Assembly: GCF_024349685.1 (NCBI RefSeq)
Contig: NZ_AP025944.1
Span: forward strand, 5,287,001-5,351,000
DNA: 64,000 nucleotides
Direction of reading: 5' to 3'
Origin: Pseudomonas sp. LRP2-20
Lineage (GTDB): Bacteria; Pseudomonadota; Gammaproteobacteria; Pseudomonadales; Pseudomonadaceae
The notes beneath the pieces were generated by a model that was not told the origin of the DNA, did not search any database, and was given only the letters and a program-made list of their open reading frames with translations. Positions within the stretch are counted from its first letter, which is position 1, and every line of letters starts with the position of its first letter. Below are positions 49,430-57,601 of this stretch, in pieces. The translations under genes and the position numbers were made by a program.

Positions 49430-49879
49430 ATGCGCGATAATCGGGCTGGTAGTAATGAAAGTACCGAGCTAGAGGAGCTGTTCCAGTCTTGGCTTGGCCT
49501 TCTCGATGAAAAGAAGGCTCGATGGGCAGTCGATTACCTGAGGGGGAAGGGGTTTATCGATAGCCAGCTCAGACTCGCCTCCCCGCGAGAGGTAATAATT
49601 GAGTGGAGCAGAGGGCGACGATATAGCCCTTCCATGGAACTGCTTATCAAAAATATGAAAGCAGCATGGCGGCAGAAGCAGTACAGGGATGGCTTAGCGG
49701 AGAGAAAGGCGTATAGCTTCACGCTCGACGTGCGTGTGAAGCAGCAGCTTGACCGCCTCGCTCGAAATCAAGGGAAAACAATTTCAGAAACCTTGGAAGG
49801 GTTGATAAAAAAAGCGCAGCTCAAGGCTGAAAAAGCTGAGGCAAAGGAACGCATCAAAAATCCCGGGCGTGACTGGTAA
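49430..49879 (+). CDS. MatP-like ribbon-helix-helix DNA-binding protein
   Basis: It has 149 residues. The N-terminal half is helical, with IIEWSRGRRYSPSMELLIKNMKAAWRQKQY resembling the four-helix part of MatP. The C-terminal ribbon-helix-helix (AYSFTLDVRVKQQLDRLARNQGKTISETLEGLIKKA, residues 94-129) is close to the MatP pattern, including the GKT-SET turn. MatP organises the Ter region by binding matS. This copy is on a mobile island and likely binds the palindromes just upstream. It may be a repressor or a stability factor. Confidence 0.75.
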   Translation: MRDNRAGSNESTELEELFQSWLGLLDEKKARWAVDYLRGKGFIDSQLRLASPREVIIEWSRGRRYSPSMELLIKNMKAAWRQKQYRDGLAERKAYSFTLDVRVKQQLDRLARNQGKTISETLEGLIKKAQLKAEKAEAKERIKNPGRDW

Positions 49880-49936
49880 GACATTCGAGCAGTGCTCAGG
49901 CACTGCTCGCCCCCTTAAGCTCAATTTCAGCTGCCA

Positions 49937-49959
49937 GGTATTCCAAATGGTATTCCAAG
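49937..49959. repeat. Right-end integrase arm-type repeat
   Basis: A direct pair of GGTATTCCAA separated by two bases matches the left-end pair (15784-15806) at 22 of 23 positions. This supports a shared integrase-binding role and marks the right end of the island. Confidence 0.8.
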
Positions 49960-50007
49960 GGAATTTCAAACCAATATTTTTTATTATTTTTCAACATGAT
50001 AAGCTAT

Positions 50008-50060
50008 CAATTCAGATTACCCGGCACCAAAAAAGAAGACGCCCTTGGGCGTCTTTTTTT
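50008..50060 (+). other. Probable attR with ssrA-type terminator
   Basis: TCAGATTACCCGGCACCAAA resembles the tmRNA 3' end (TTCAAAT...CCCGGCTCCACCAAA) with gaps. The terminator stem AGACGCCC / GGGCGTCT (50037-50054) follows, with a T-run and then GTGTCTGAAA, like the sequence after ssrA at the left end. The gaps mean this is not a clean duplicated core, so the exact crossover is unclear. Confidence 0.55.
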
Positions 50061-50400
50061 GTGTCTGAAATAATCCGAACTCTGCCATAAAGGCGTTACA
50101 GATTGTTTCGAAATGCAGCGAATAATCAGATTTGCCCCCTTTCTTGTAGGCCATTTCCAAAAGATACTCTCTGCCCCAGTTTTCCGTTGCCGTCCGTTTT
50201 TTTGGGTTCTAGTCTCGGTGGGTCGTTGCACATCAACGGCATGACTTTGACAGGTCGCAACGGTAAACAACAAAACGGTTCGTCGTTATGGCGGCTGTGC
50301 GTGCGCCGGAACTTGTTGTTTCCGCCGGTCTGTCAACCCGCGTACAGCTGCCACCCTCTGTTTGACAGCAGAAGGCGACGGCCCTGAAATGGAAGCAATC
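50061..50400. promoter_or_regulatory. Upstream region of the DUF6124-like gene
   Basis: This is 340 bp between the island end and the next gene. It holds a possible 25-codon leader frame (50288-50365, MAAVRAPELVV...) and the segment TGCGTGCGCCGGAACT at 50298-50313, repeated with one change at 52039-52054. No promoter or gene can be assigned with confidence. Confidence 0.35.
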
Positions 50401-50643
50401 ATGTTGAAGATAGTCCCCGATCCACCCCACCTCCTCCACTCCCTGGAAGACACGCTGATGATGGCCGCCGACTACGCGTTATGCGCCGAAGCCGTCGCCC
50501 AGCAAGCAATGCTGATGCAGCCAAAGTCACCTGTGTCGCTGCTGATCATGACGTCAATGCACGAGCTCGATAGCTTGCGCAGATTGCTCGAAACGGCGCT
50601 GGCCCAGATCCAGAAGCCCGCCGATCCGCAGACACTGCACTGA
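50401..50643 (+). CDS. DUF6124-like small hypothetical protein
   Basis: It has 80 residues, starting MLKIVPDPPHLLHSLEDTL. It is a compact helical protein with ...YALCAEAVAQQA... and ..HELDSLRRLLETALAQI, a pattern common in Pseudomonas small proteins placed next to DUF3077 genes. The function is unknown. GGAAG lies 8 bases before the ATG. It stands 62 bp upstream of the DUF3077 gene and is probably co-transcribed. Confidence 0.75.
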   Translation: MLKIVPDPPHLLHSLEDTLMMAADYALCAEAVAQQAMLMQPKSPVSLLIMTSMHELDSLRRLLETALAQIQKPADPQTLH

Positions 50644-50705
50644 TCCGCATCATGATCCGCCTGGCCTGCCAGGCCAGGCAACTATGACCTCAGGGAGATC
50701 AAACT

Positions 50706-50975
50706 ATGCCCACCGAAGAAAACAGATTCACCGTCGGCCAAACCACCTTCTTCCAAGGTGAAAACCAGACCCACCCACTGTTTCGCATTGAAGCCGGCAT
50801 CCCTTGCCGGGCCGCCCGCGAACAGGCCTCGGAACTGATGGGCTACGCTCGCGACCTTTCCATCGACGGGCTGATGGAGGACAAACCTCAGTTGCTCTGG
50901 GCCTCGCACTACCTCTGCGCCCTGGCCAAAGCCCTGCTGGATGACGCCGAACTCGGCATGATGAAGCAGCCATGA
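50706..50975 (+). CDS. DUF3077 protein
   Basis: It has 89 residues. The region GIPCRAAREQASELMGYARDL and the closing SHYLCALAKALLDDAEL are diagnostic for the pseudomonad DUF3077 family. It is soluble with no signal peptide, and its function is not known. GGGAGAT precedes the ATG. Paralogues commonly accompany DUF6124-like genes, as here. Confidence 0.85.
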   Translation: MPTEENRFTVGQTTFFQGENQTHPLFRIEAGIPCRAAREQASELMGYARDLSIDGLMEDKPQLLWASHYLCALAKALLDDAELGMMKQP

Positions 50976-51039
50976 CCTCAGCCCACTCCAGCAGCCATCT
51001 ATGGGAGCGGCCTTGTGCAGCGTTTGACGGCGCCCCGCG

Positions 51040-51948
51040 CTACCGCAGCGGGATATAGATATCCGTCTGCCACTCGTCCAGCGGCGTCTCAGGAAAGACG
51101 CTCAGATAGTGAAAGAACAGCGGGTGGTCACGGAGTTCTTCGTTGCTGCCGGGCAGCCAGTCGCGATAGATCGGATAGATGCTCTCGCCGATGTGATCAG
51201 GCGAGCCGATGTGGCGCACGACCACGCAACGGCCACCGGGAATGATCAGCTCGCGGACGCCGTAGTCGTTCGGTGCCACTGTCCCGTCGATCTCGCCGCA
51301 GAGATCAAAGCGAAATTCTTCTGCCGGCGTTGTGTCGGGGTTGCCATAGGGAATGCCGAAGGTGCGGCTCGCGCCTACCGGTGACTGCCCGCTGCCCATG
51401 CGCCACTGGATGAACTGGCGCACGCTCGCGTCGAGCTGCGCGGGAGAGCCGCTGTGTTCAAGGGCGGCGACCCGCACTTCGGCGAAATCGACGATACGTA
51501 CCTGCATGGTAATGCTCCTGGAAAAGTGGGGAACAGTGAAAACCGCATGCCAGGTCTGCCAGTTCGGCTGCCGTCTGAAGGCGCTGGGCGTCATGCCGAA
51601 GTCCCTTCGAAACGCCCGGCTGAATGCCTCGGGGCTGTCGAAGCCGGCTTCGAGCGAGGCGTCCAACACCGAGCATTGCGAAGCGGACGCCAAACGATGC
51701 GCTGCGCGCCGTAAGCGCATCAGCTGCACATAACGTGCAACCGGCACCCCCACATAGGCGGTGAACTGCCGATGGAAGTGAAACGCCGAAAAATGCGCCA
51801 CCTCGCTCAGTGTGTTCACCGAGAGGTCACCCTCAAGATGGCCATCGATGTAAGCAAGCACGGCATCGAAGCGTTTGGCGTAGACAGTCGGAATATCGGG
51901 CACCGGGCGCAAGCTCCTGGTTATGCGGTCAGCGACAGGATCACCCAA
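51040..51948 (-). CDS. AraC-family regulator with GyrI-like effector domain
   Basis: It has 302 residues. Two N-terminal helix-turn-helix motifs (LSEVAHFSAFHFHRQFTAYVG and DASLEAGFDSPEAFSRAFRRDFGMTPS, residues about 30-125) are followed by a GyrI-like/effector-binding domain (VRIVDFAEVRVAALEHSG...). This is the layout of Rob/SoxS-type multidrug- or small-molecule-responsive activators. It lies alone between DUF3077 and the sensor cluster, so its target is not evident. Confidence 0.9.
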   Translation of the reverse strand: MGDPVADRITRSLRPVPDIPTVYAKRFDAVLAYIDGHLEGDLSVNTLSEVAHFSAFHFHRQFTAYVGVPVARYVQLMRLRRAAHRLASASQCSVLDASLEAGFDSPEAFSRAFRRDFGMTPSAFRRQPNWQTWHAVFTVPHFSRSITMQVRIVDFAEVRVAALEHSGSPAQLDASVRQFIQWRMGSGQSPVGASRTFGIPYGNPDTTPAEEFRFDLCGEIDGTVAPNDYGVRELIIPGGRCVVVRHIGSPDHIGESIYPIYRDWLPGSNEELRDHPLFFHYLSVFPETPLDEWQTDIYIPLR

Positions 51949-52060
51949 TGCGGTGAAGGCGTGCCTAGCAGGACTTGCTCAGTTTACGCCTGTGGCAGAC
52001 CGTACCCCCTGATGTCGTGGCGGCCGTTGATGGGGGTATGCGTACGCCGGAACTGAGGCT

Positions 52061-54010
52061 TTAGCCTCGCCCTGCTGCCATCGCCAACCTGACTTTCTCC
52101 AACAACTCACCCAAGCGGAATGGCTTCACCAGCATATCCATCCCTACCCCCAGAAACGCCTGCCGGTCCAGCGCCTCATCGGCATACCCGGTCATGAACA
52201 AAACTGGCAACCCGGGCCTGAAGGTCCTGGCCATGTCCGCCAACTCGCGCCCACTCAAGGTCGGCAAGCCCACATCGGTCAACAGCAAATCCGGCCCCGG
52301 CTCTTGCCGCAACTGTTCAAGCGCTTCATCAATGGTCGATGCCAATGTGCAGCGGTACCCCGCGTCGGCCAGCGCTTCGGCCACCGACAAGCGCACCGAA
52401 GCCATGTCCTCGACAATCAGCACACGCTCACCATTGCCCTGGGCATCTTCTGCTGCCTGACGGTGCGGGGCCACAGCGCAGTCACCCGTCGCGGGCAACA
52501 TCAGGGTTACGTCGGTCCCCTCGCCCAGCACACTGTGCAACGCCACGTGACCACCCGACTGGCGGGCAAAACCGTAGATGGTCGACAGCCCCAGGCCCGT
52601 GCCCTGCCCCACCGGCTTGGTGGTGAAGAACGGGTCGAACACCTTGTCCAGTAGCGCCGCGTCGATCCCACAGCCATCGTCACGCACCGTCACCGAGACA
52701 TAAGGCCCGTCACGCAGGTTTGGGTCGCCCTGGACCCGCGCCGTGCAGGTGGTGACCCAGATATGCCCGCCCTTGGGCAAGGCATCGCGGGCATTGATCA
52801 CCAGGTTGAGCACGGCGCTTTCCAGCTGCACCGGGTCCACCAGCGCAATGGCTGACTGCTCGGACAGATCCAGATTGAGGGTGATGCGTTCGCCAATGGT
52901 CCGCGTCAACAGTACCTCCAGCGAGCGGATGTGCTGGTTGACATCCACCGGCCGAGTATCCAGCGGTTGCTGACGGGCGAAGGCAAGCAAGCGGTGAGTC
53001 AGCACGGCAGCGCTGCTGGCGGAACCCAGCGCGGCCTCGATGTACTTGGGGACATTTTCCGTTCGGCCTTCGGTGACACGCTTGCGAATCAGCTCAAGGC
53101 TGGTGATCACACCGGTCAGCAGGTTGTTGAAGTCGTGGGCGATGCCCCCGGTGAGGCTGCCCAAGGCATCCATCTTCTGCAGTTGCAACAGCTGGGCTTC
53201 GGTGCGGGCATGTTCCGCCACCTCCTTGGCCAGCTGTGTGGTGGCATCGTCCAGCCGGGCCAGGTGAAAGCGCTCGCGATGACGATGCTCGGTCACATCC
53301 TCGACAAAGACCAGGCACAGACCGGGGGTACGGTAAGGCGACAGCTGCCACTCGGTGTCGCGGGGCTGGCCGTGCACCAGCATGCCCAACTGGCCCTTCC
53401 AGCGCTCGCCCGAGTCGATGTGCTGGCGCAGCGCGCACAGCGCGGCGTCCTGCTGGCTGGCAAAGCATTCGCGCAGGTATTCGGGGTGGCGATTGTCCTG
53501 CACCAGCTGGACAAAAGCATTGTTGCACTCATGCACCTTGAGCTCGGCATCGAGCACCGCGATAGGCGCCGACACGCTGCGGAAAATCTCCTGAAAGCGC
53601 GCCTCGCTCTCGCGCAGCGCCCGTTCGCTGTCGCGCACGCGCAGCAGGGTGCGCAGGGTGGCCAGCAAGACATCCGGGTCCACCGGGTGAATCAGGTAAG
53701 CATCGGCGCCGGCGTTCAGGCCGGTGATGATGTCGCCGCTCTGGATCGACGCCGCCGACACGTGGATCACCGGCAGCAAGGCGGTGCGGGCATCCTCGCG
53801 CAGCTGGCGGACAATGTCGAAACCGCTCATGTCGGGCAGGTTGACGTCGAGGATGAGCGCATCCACCCGCTGCTCTCGGATCAGCGCCAGCCCTTCACCG
53901 CCGGTACCGGCCTCGAGCACCTCATAGCCATGTACACCCAGGCGCCGACGCAAGGCGTAGCGGGTGGCCGCGTTGTCGTCGACGATCAGCAGGCGCACAT
54001 CAGGTTTCAT
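52061..54010 (-). CDS. Hybrid sensor kinase (REC-PAS-HisKA-HATPase-REC)
   Basis: It has 649 residues and is the last gene of the stressosome-like operon. Domains in order: receiver (DD at 11-12, phospho-Asp D55), PAS, HisKA with GGIAHDFNNLL (phospho-His near 290), HATPase (LNLVINARDAL, DDGCGID, GTGLGLSTIYG) and a C-terminal receiver (LLLTDVGLP, Asp near 577). No membrane segments are seen, so it is cytoplasmic. It overlaps the upstream kinase gene by 11 bp. Probably one output arm of the Rsb-like module. Confidence 0.92.
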   Translation of the reverse strand: MKPDVRLLIVDDNAATRYALRRRLGVHGYEVLEAGTGGEGLALIREQRVDALILDVNLPDMSGFDIVRQLREDARTALLPVIHVSAASIQSGDIITGLNAGADAYLIHPVDPDVLLATLRTLLRVRDSERALRESEARFQEIFRSVSAPIAVLDAELKVHECNNAFVQLVQDNRHPEYLRECFASQQDAALCALRQHIDSGERWKGQLGMLVHGQPRDTEWQLSPYRTPGLCLVFVEDVTEHRHRERFHLARLDDATTQLAKEVAEHARTEAQLLQLQKMDALGSLTGGIAHDFNNLLTGVITSLELIRKRVTEGRTENVPKYIEAALGSASSAAVLTHRLLAFARQQPLDTRPVDVNQHIRSLEVLLTRTIGERITLNLDLSEQSAIALVDPVQLESAVLNLVINARDALPKGGHIWVTTCTARVQGDPNLRDGPYVSVTVRDDGCGIDAALLDKVFDPFFTTKPVGQGTGLGLSTIYGFARQSGGHVALHSVLGEGTDVTLMLPATGDCAVAPHRQAAEDAQGNGERVLIVEDMASVRLSVAEALADAGYRCTLASTIDEALEQLRQEPGPDLLLTDVGLPTLSGRELADMARTFRPGLPVLFMTGYADEALDRQAFLGVGMDMLVKPFRLGELLEKVRLAMAAGRG

Positions 54011-54863
54011 CGGGGTTCTCCTGGGCCAGGGCCAGCGGGATGATCACGAAGAAGCAGGAGCCAATTCCTGGTTCGCTGGTCACGCCCACTTCACCGCCCA
54101 GCAGCGTGGCAAAGCGCTTGCACAGCGAAAGGCCCAGGCCGGTGCCGCGCAGGCGCTTCTGCAGCGGCGAGTCGACCTGGGCGAAATCCTCGAACAAGGT
54201 GTTCAACAGCCCGGACGGGATGCCGATGCCGGTGTCGCTGACGGCGAAGCAGATCTTGTCTTCGCCCTGTAGTCGGGCAGATACCCGCACCTCCCCGCGA
54301 GAGGTGAACTTCACGGCGTTGGAGATGAAGTTGCGCAGGATTTGCGCGAGCTTCTTGTCATCGGTGTACAGCCTTGGCAAGCCGACCGGTTCTTCGAAGA
54401 TAAGGTCTACCGCGCTGGCGTCGACAATCGGCCGGAACATGCCACGCAGGGCCGCGAACAGGTCGAGCATGTCGAACCAGGCCGGCGAGATGGTGATGCG
54501 CCCGGCCTCGATCTTGGCCAGGTCGAGCAGGTCGTCGACCATGTCCGACAGCTCGCGGGTAGCGGTGCTGACGAACGCGACCTGACGGTGCTGCTCTTCC
54601 GACAAGGGGCCATCCAGTTCGTCGGCCAGCAGGCTGGTGATGCTCAGGATCGAGCCCAGCGGTGTGCGGAACTCGTGGCTCATGTAGGACAGGAAGCGGC
54701 TTTTCAGGTCCGATGCCTGGCGCAGTTGTTCGGCCTGGATATCCAGCTCGGCATACAACGCCAGCACGCCCTGGTTGGTTTCGTCGAGTTCAGCGCGCAG
54801 CGCTTGGTTTTCGGCGAGCAGGCGGGCGACCAGTGCCGCCTGCTCGGTCAGGGGTTCAGCCAT
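54000..54863 (-). CDS. Cytoplasmic histidine kinase
   Basis: It has 287 residues, with an N-terminal coiled coil, HisKA MSHEFRTPLG (H63), and HATPase with N-box FISNAVKFT, G1 VSDTGIGIP and G2 GTGLGLSL. No sensor or membrane domain is present, so it must receive its signal from partners. It overlaps the PP2C-type gene upstream (8 bp) and the hybrid kinase downstream (11 bp). Co-occurrence with RsbRST-like proteins suggests that the released switch kinase acts on it. Confidence 0.92.
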   Translation of the reverse strand: MAEPLTEQAALVARLLAENQALRAELDETNQGVLALYAELDIQAEQLRQASDLKSRFLSYMSHEFRTPLGSILSITSLLADELDGPLSEEQHRQVAFVSTATRELSDMVDDLLDLAKIEAGRITISPAWFDMLDLFAALRGMFRPIVDASAVDLIFEEPVGLPRLYTDDKKLAQILRNFISNAVKFTSRGEVRVSARLQGEDKICFAVSDTGIGIPSGLLNTLFEDFAQVDSPLQKRLRGTGLGLSLCKRFATLLGGEVGVTSEPGIGSCFFVIIPLALAQENPDET

Positions 54864-55872
54864 GGGTGGGCTCCAGGTCGACGACCAGCACCGTCACATC
54901 ATCCCGCCCACGGCAGAAATCACGGTGCAGCACGGTCGCGATCACGGCCGGGTGGCGATGCACCAGGCCAGGGTAGTCTTGAAGGTTCCAGCGCGATTGC
55001 AGGCCGTCGCTGTACAGAATGAGCAGGTTGCCATTCACCTGAGCGTAGTCGAAGGCTTGCGCCTTGCGGTACTGGCCGCCGACGATGCCCGGCAGCGAGG
55101 CCAGGCCACGCATCTGGGTGCCTTGGATCAGGCTGGCGCCGATATTGCCGATGCCGCTGAAAGTCAGGCGGTTCTTGCTGGCATCATGCTGGGCGATCGC
55201 CACGGCGCCACCGCGGGTGCCGACCATCGCCTGATGCAGGCGACCGACCAGCAGCAGCGGGTCGATGAATACATCGGCGGCAAAGGCCGCAGCGCCTGCC
55301 TGCGCGGCTGTTTCGGCGTCTGGCCCGTGGCCCAGGCCATCGACCAGCAACGCGCTGAGGCGGTTGCCGTCGATCGCTACGTGCCAGGTGTCGCCACAGG
55401 CCGGGTCGTCATGCAAGGCGTGATGGCTCACGCCGATTCGCACGTCGAGGGCTGCGGCCTGGCGCCGGTACAAGCGCGCCATGATCACCGAACCACGCGC
55501 ATCGGTGTGCACGTCGAACACCTGGGCCAGGCGTGCTATGGCACCAAGGCCGATGCCTTGGGTGCCGCCGGTGGAATAACCGTCGGCCAGGCAGAGCGCG
55601 GTATCAAAGCCCTGCGCGCGGTCAACCGCCAGCAGTTCGATACCGCAGTCGTGGGCGCCGGGCACCGCGCGCAAGTGCAGTTCGCCGCGCTGCGCATGCT
55701 TGAGCACGTTGCTGCTGAGCTCGGTGGCGAGCAGCGCCACGCGGCCGGCGTCCTCGCTATCGAAACCTTGCTGCTCGGCCAGTTTCTGCGCCACGCGTCG
55801 GGCGTGACCGACCTGACTGCTGTCTTCGAGTGGCAGCACCAGCGTACGGCTGGCGTGGATGTTCATGCCCAT
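54856..55872 (-). CDS. HATPase + SpoIIE/PP2C phosphatase (RsbX-like)
   Basis: It has 338 residues. An N-terminal GHKL ATPase domain (LLATELSSNVLKHA, GGTQGIGLGAIARL) is followed by a SpoIIE-type PP2C phosphatase with SALLVDGLGHGPDAE and GIGNIGASLI. In stressosome loci RsbX removes phosphate from RsbR/RsbS, and the fused ATPase domain may add an RsbW/T-type function. It overlaps the RsbT-like gene (10 bp) and the kinase gene. Confidence 0.9.
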   Translation of the reverse strand: MGMNIHASRTLVLPLEDSSQVGHARRVAQKLAEQQGFDSEDAGRVALLATELSSNVLKHAQRGELHLRAVPGAHDCGIELLAVDRAQGFDTALCLADGYSTGGTQGIGLGAIARLAQVFDVHTDARGSVIMARLYRRQAAALDVRIGVSHHALHDDPACGDTWHVAIDGNRLSALLVDGLGHGPDAETAAQAGAAAFAADVFIDPLLLVGRLHQAMVGTRGGAVAIAQHDASKNRLTFSGIGNIGASLIQGTQMRGLASLPGIVGGQYRKAQAFDYAQVNGNLLILYSDGLQSRWNLQDYPGLVHRHPAVIATVLHRDFCRGRDDVTVLVVDLEPTHG

Positions 55873-56267
55873 CGTGTAATCGTCACCCGTGTGCCCTCGC
55901 CGGGAGCGGTATCCAGTTCGAACTCATCGACCAGGCGCCGGGCACCGGTCAATCCGAGGCCGAGACCGTTGCCGGAGGTCCAGCCGTCGGTCAGCGCCAG
56001 GTTGATATCGGGGATGCCGGGGCCTTCATCGCGGAACACCAGGCGCAAACCGGTGCGCCCTCCCTCTTCCAGAACCTGCCAGTCCATATCACCACCACCG
56101 CCGTACACCACGGTGTTGCGGGCCAGTTCGCTCACGGCGGTGACCAGCTTGGTCAGGTCGACCAGGCGCATACCGCACTCACCGGCCAGCTTGCGGGCCA
56201 GCTGGCGGGCCAGCACCACATCCTGCTCGATACGCACCGGCAGGCTGCCACTGTCTTGGGCACTCAT
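55863..56267 (-). CDS. rsbT: RsbT-like switch kinase
   Basis: It has 134 residues. It is a GHKL ATPase with N-box SELARNTVVYGGGG, G1 FRDEGPGIPD and G2 NGLGLGLTGARRL. In Bacillus and Vibrio RsbT phosphorylates RsbR and RsbS and then leaves the stressosome to activate downstream partners. It overlaps the RsbS-like gene by 4 bp (ATGA) and the RsbX-like gene by 10 bp. Confidence 0.92.
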   Translation of the reverse strand: MSAQDSGSLPVRIEQDVVLARQLARKLAGECGMRLVDLTKLVTAVSELARNTVVYGGGGDMDWQVLEEGGRTGLRLVFRDEGPGIPDINLALTDGWTSGNGLGLGLTGARRLVDEFELDTAPGEGTRVTITRWA

Positions 56268-56626
56268 GCGCGCCTCACTGTCTGGCGAAGCCGTTGCATG
56301 CCACGCTCGACGTTCAGCGCAGTACTCACGCCCGGCAAGGTGAGGCCCAGCTCGACCAGGGTGATGGCCACGGCCGGCTGCATGCCCACCAACATCACTT
56401 GGGCATCCATCAGCCGCGACAGGCTGGCGATGTCGGCGATCATCCGACCGATGAACGAGTCGACCATGTCGAGTGCAGAAATATCCAGCAACAGGCCACG
56501 GGCCGAGGTGCTGCTGATGCGGTCGGTAAGGTCGTCCTGCAGGCGCATGGCCAGCTCGTCATGCATGTCGACCTGGATGGTCACCAGCAGGAATTCACCC
56601 ATTTGCAGGATTGGTATGCGGTCCAT
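56264..56626 (-). CDS. rsbS: RsbS-like STAS-domain antagonist
   Basis: It has 120 residues and is a single STAS domain. The segment DISALDMVDSFIGR contains the conserved phospho-Ser of RsbS, and VMLVGMQPAVAITLVELGL matches the second conserved helix. It would form the stressosome core with the RsbR-like protein and hold RsbT. It starts 3 bp after the RsbR-like stop and overlaps rsbT. Confidence 0.93.
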   Translation of the reverse strand: MDRIPILQMGEFLLVTIQVDMHDELAMRLQDDLTDRISSTSARGLLLDISALDMVDSFIGRMIADIASLSRLMDAQVMLVGMQPAVAITLVELGLTLPGVSTALNVERGMQRLRQTVRRA

Positions 56627-56629
56627 GGC

Positions 56630-57481
56630 CTATACCCGCTCGGCCAGGCTCACACCCAGGCGCGACAGGGCCAGCTTCAAGGCGTCGGCAAGGTTGGCCT
56701 TGGTGGTCAGCGTGCCCAGGTCGAGCCCCAGATGCACAATGGTCTGGGCGATCTGTGGGCGCACGCCACTGATGATGCAATCGGCGCCCATCAGGCGGAT
56801 CGCGGTGACCGTCTTGAGCAGGTGCTGGGCCACCAGGGTGTCGACGGTCGGCACACCGGTGATGTCGATGATGGCGATTTCCGAGCCCGTGTCGACGATG
56901 CGTTGCAGCAGCGATTCCATCACGGTCTGGCTGCGTTGCGAGTCCAAGGTACCGATCAACGGCAATGCCAGCACCCCGTCCCACAGCTTCACCACCGGCG
57001 TGGACAGCTCCAGCAGCTCTTCCTGCTGGCGCTTGATCACCGCTTCGCGCGTCTTTTGGTAGGTGCGGATGGTGTGCATGCCCAGGTTGTCGAGCAGTTC
57101 GGAGATGACCCATAGCTGCTCGGACAGGCGTGCGGGTTCGTTGCTGTAATGGGCCTGCAGCAAGCCGAACAGCGGGCCCTTGAGGGCGAAGATGAAATAC
57201 ACCGTCTGGTGCGAGTCATGCCCCAGCTGGGCCCGGCTGGCAGAGAGTTTTTCCAGGAACCGGCGGATTTCGTCCCACCCTGCTGCGCCAACGTTGTTGC
57301 CACTGTCTGTTTGCAGGCCGTCGGTCAACAGCTGGAGGAACTCGCGGGTTTCCTGGCTGAGCGTCTGTTCCTTGATGTTGCGCGTGGCGCCGCTGGTTTC
57401 CAGGCTTGAAATCCATTCATTGAGCAATTGTGCCTGATTGGTCTTGATCGCTTCCAACGTGCTGCCGTGCAGTGCTGCCAT
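56630..57481 (-). CDS. rsbR: RsbR-like stressosome sensor (N-terminal sensor + STAS)
   Basis: It has 283 residues. An N-terminal helical RsbRD-type domain (residues 1-150) lacks haem or flavin motifs that I can see. The C-terminal STAS domain has IIDITGVPTVDT (phospho-Thr site) and CIISGVRPQIAQTIVHLGL. It is the probable sensor and shell of the complex. The start at 57481 has AGGAG upstream and was preferred to an in-frame codon 13 residues earlier. It is the first gene of the operon. Confidence 0.92.
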   Translation of the reverse strand: MAALHGSTLEAIKTNQAQLLNEWISSLETSGATRNIKEQTLSQETREFLQLLTDGLQTDSGNNVGAAGWDEIRRFLEKLSASRAQLGHDSHQTVYFIFALKGPLFGLLQAHYSNEPARLSEQLWVISELLDNLGMHTIRTYQKTREAVIKRQQEELLELSTPVVKLWDGVLALPLIGTLDSQRSQTVMESLLQRIVDTGSEIAIIDITGVPTVDTLVAQHLLKTVTAIRLMGADCIISGVRPQIAQTIVHLGLDLGTLTTKANLADALKLALSRLGVSLAERV

Positions 57482-57601
57482 GTGCCTTTCGCTCCTGTGC
57501 GTTAAGGCCGGTATCCCCATGTCATCGCCGGCCTGCAGAAAGTGACATCCGCGCTTTCAAATAGTTGTGGGGCACAGGAAAGATAGTTCCAATAAGCCAC
57601 C

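Larger units (their letters stand above)
15671..50030. mobile_element. Integrated genomic island at ssrA carrying two defence loci
   Basis: The region starts right after the tmRNA CCA end with a tyrosine integrase and finishes near a degraded tmRNA-3'-like sequence plus a second ssrA-type terminator. Integrase-arm-like paired repeats mark both ends. GC content and gene types differ from the core: phage/satellite regulators, a Gp2-like replication protein, recombination genes, BREX and an unfamiliar GTPase/ATPase operon. I see no conjugation or capsid genes, so it looks like a satellite-type or mobilisable island. The exact right boundary is uncertain by some tens of bases. Confidence 0.85.
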
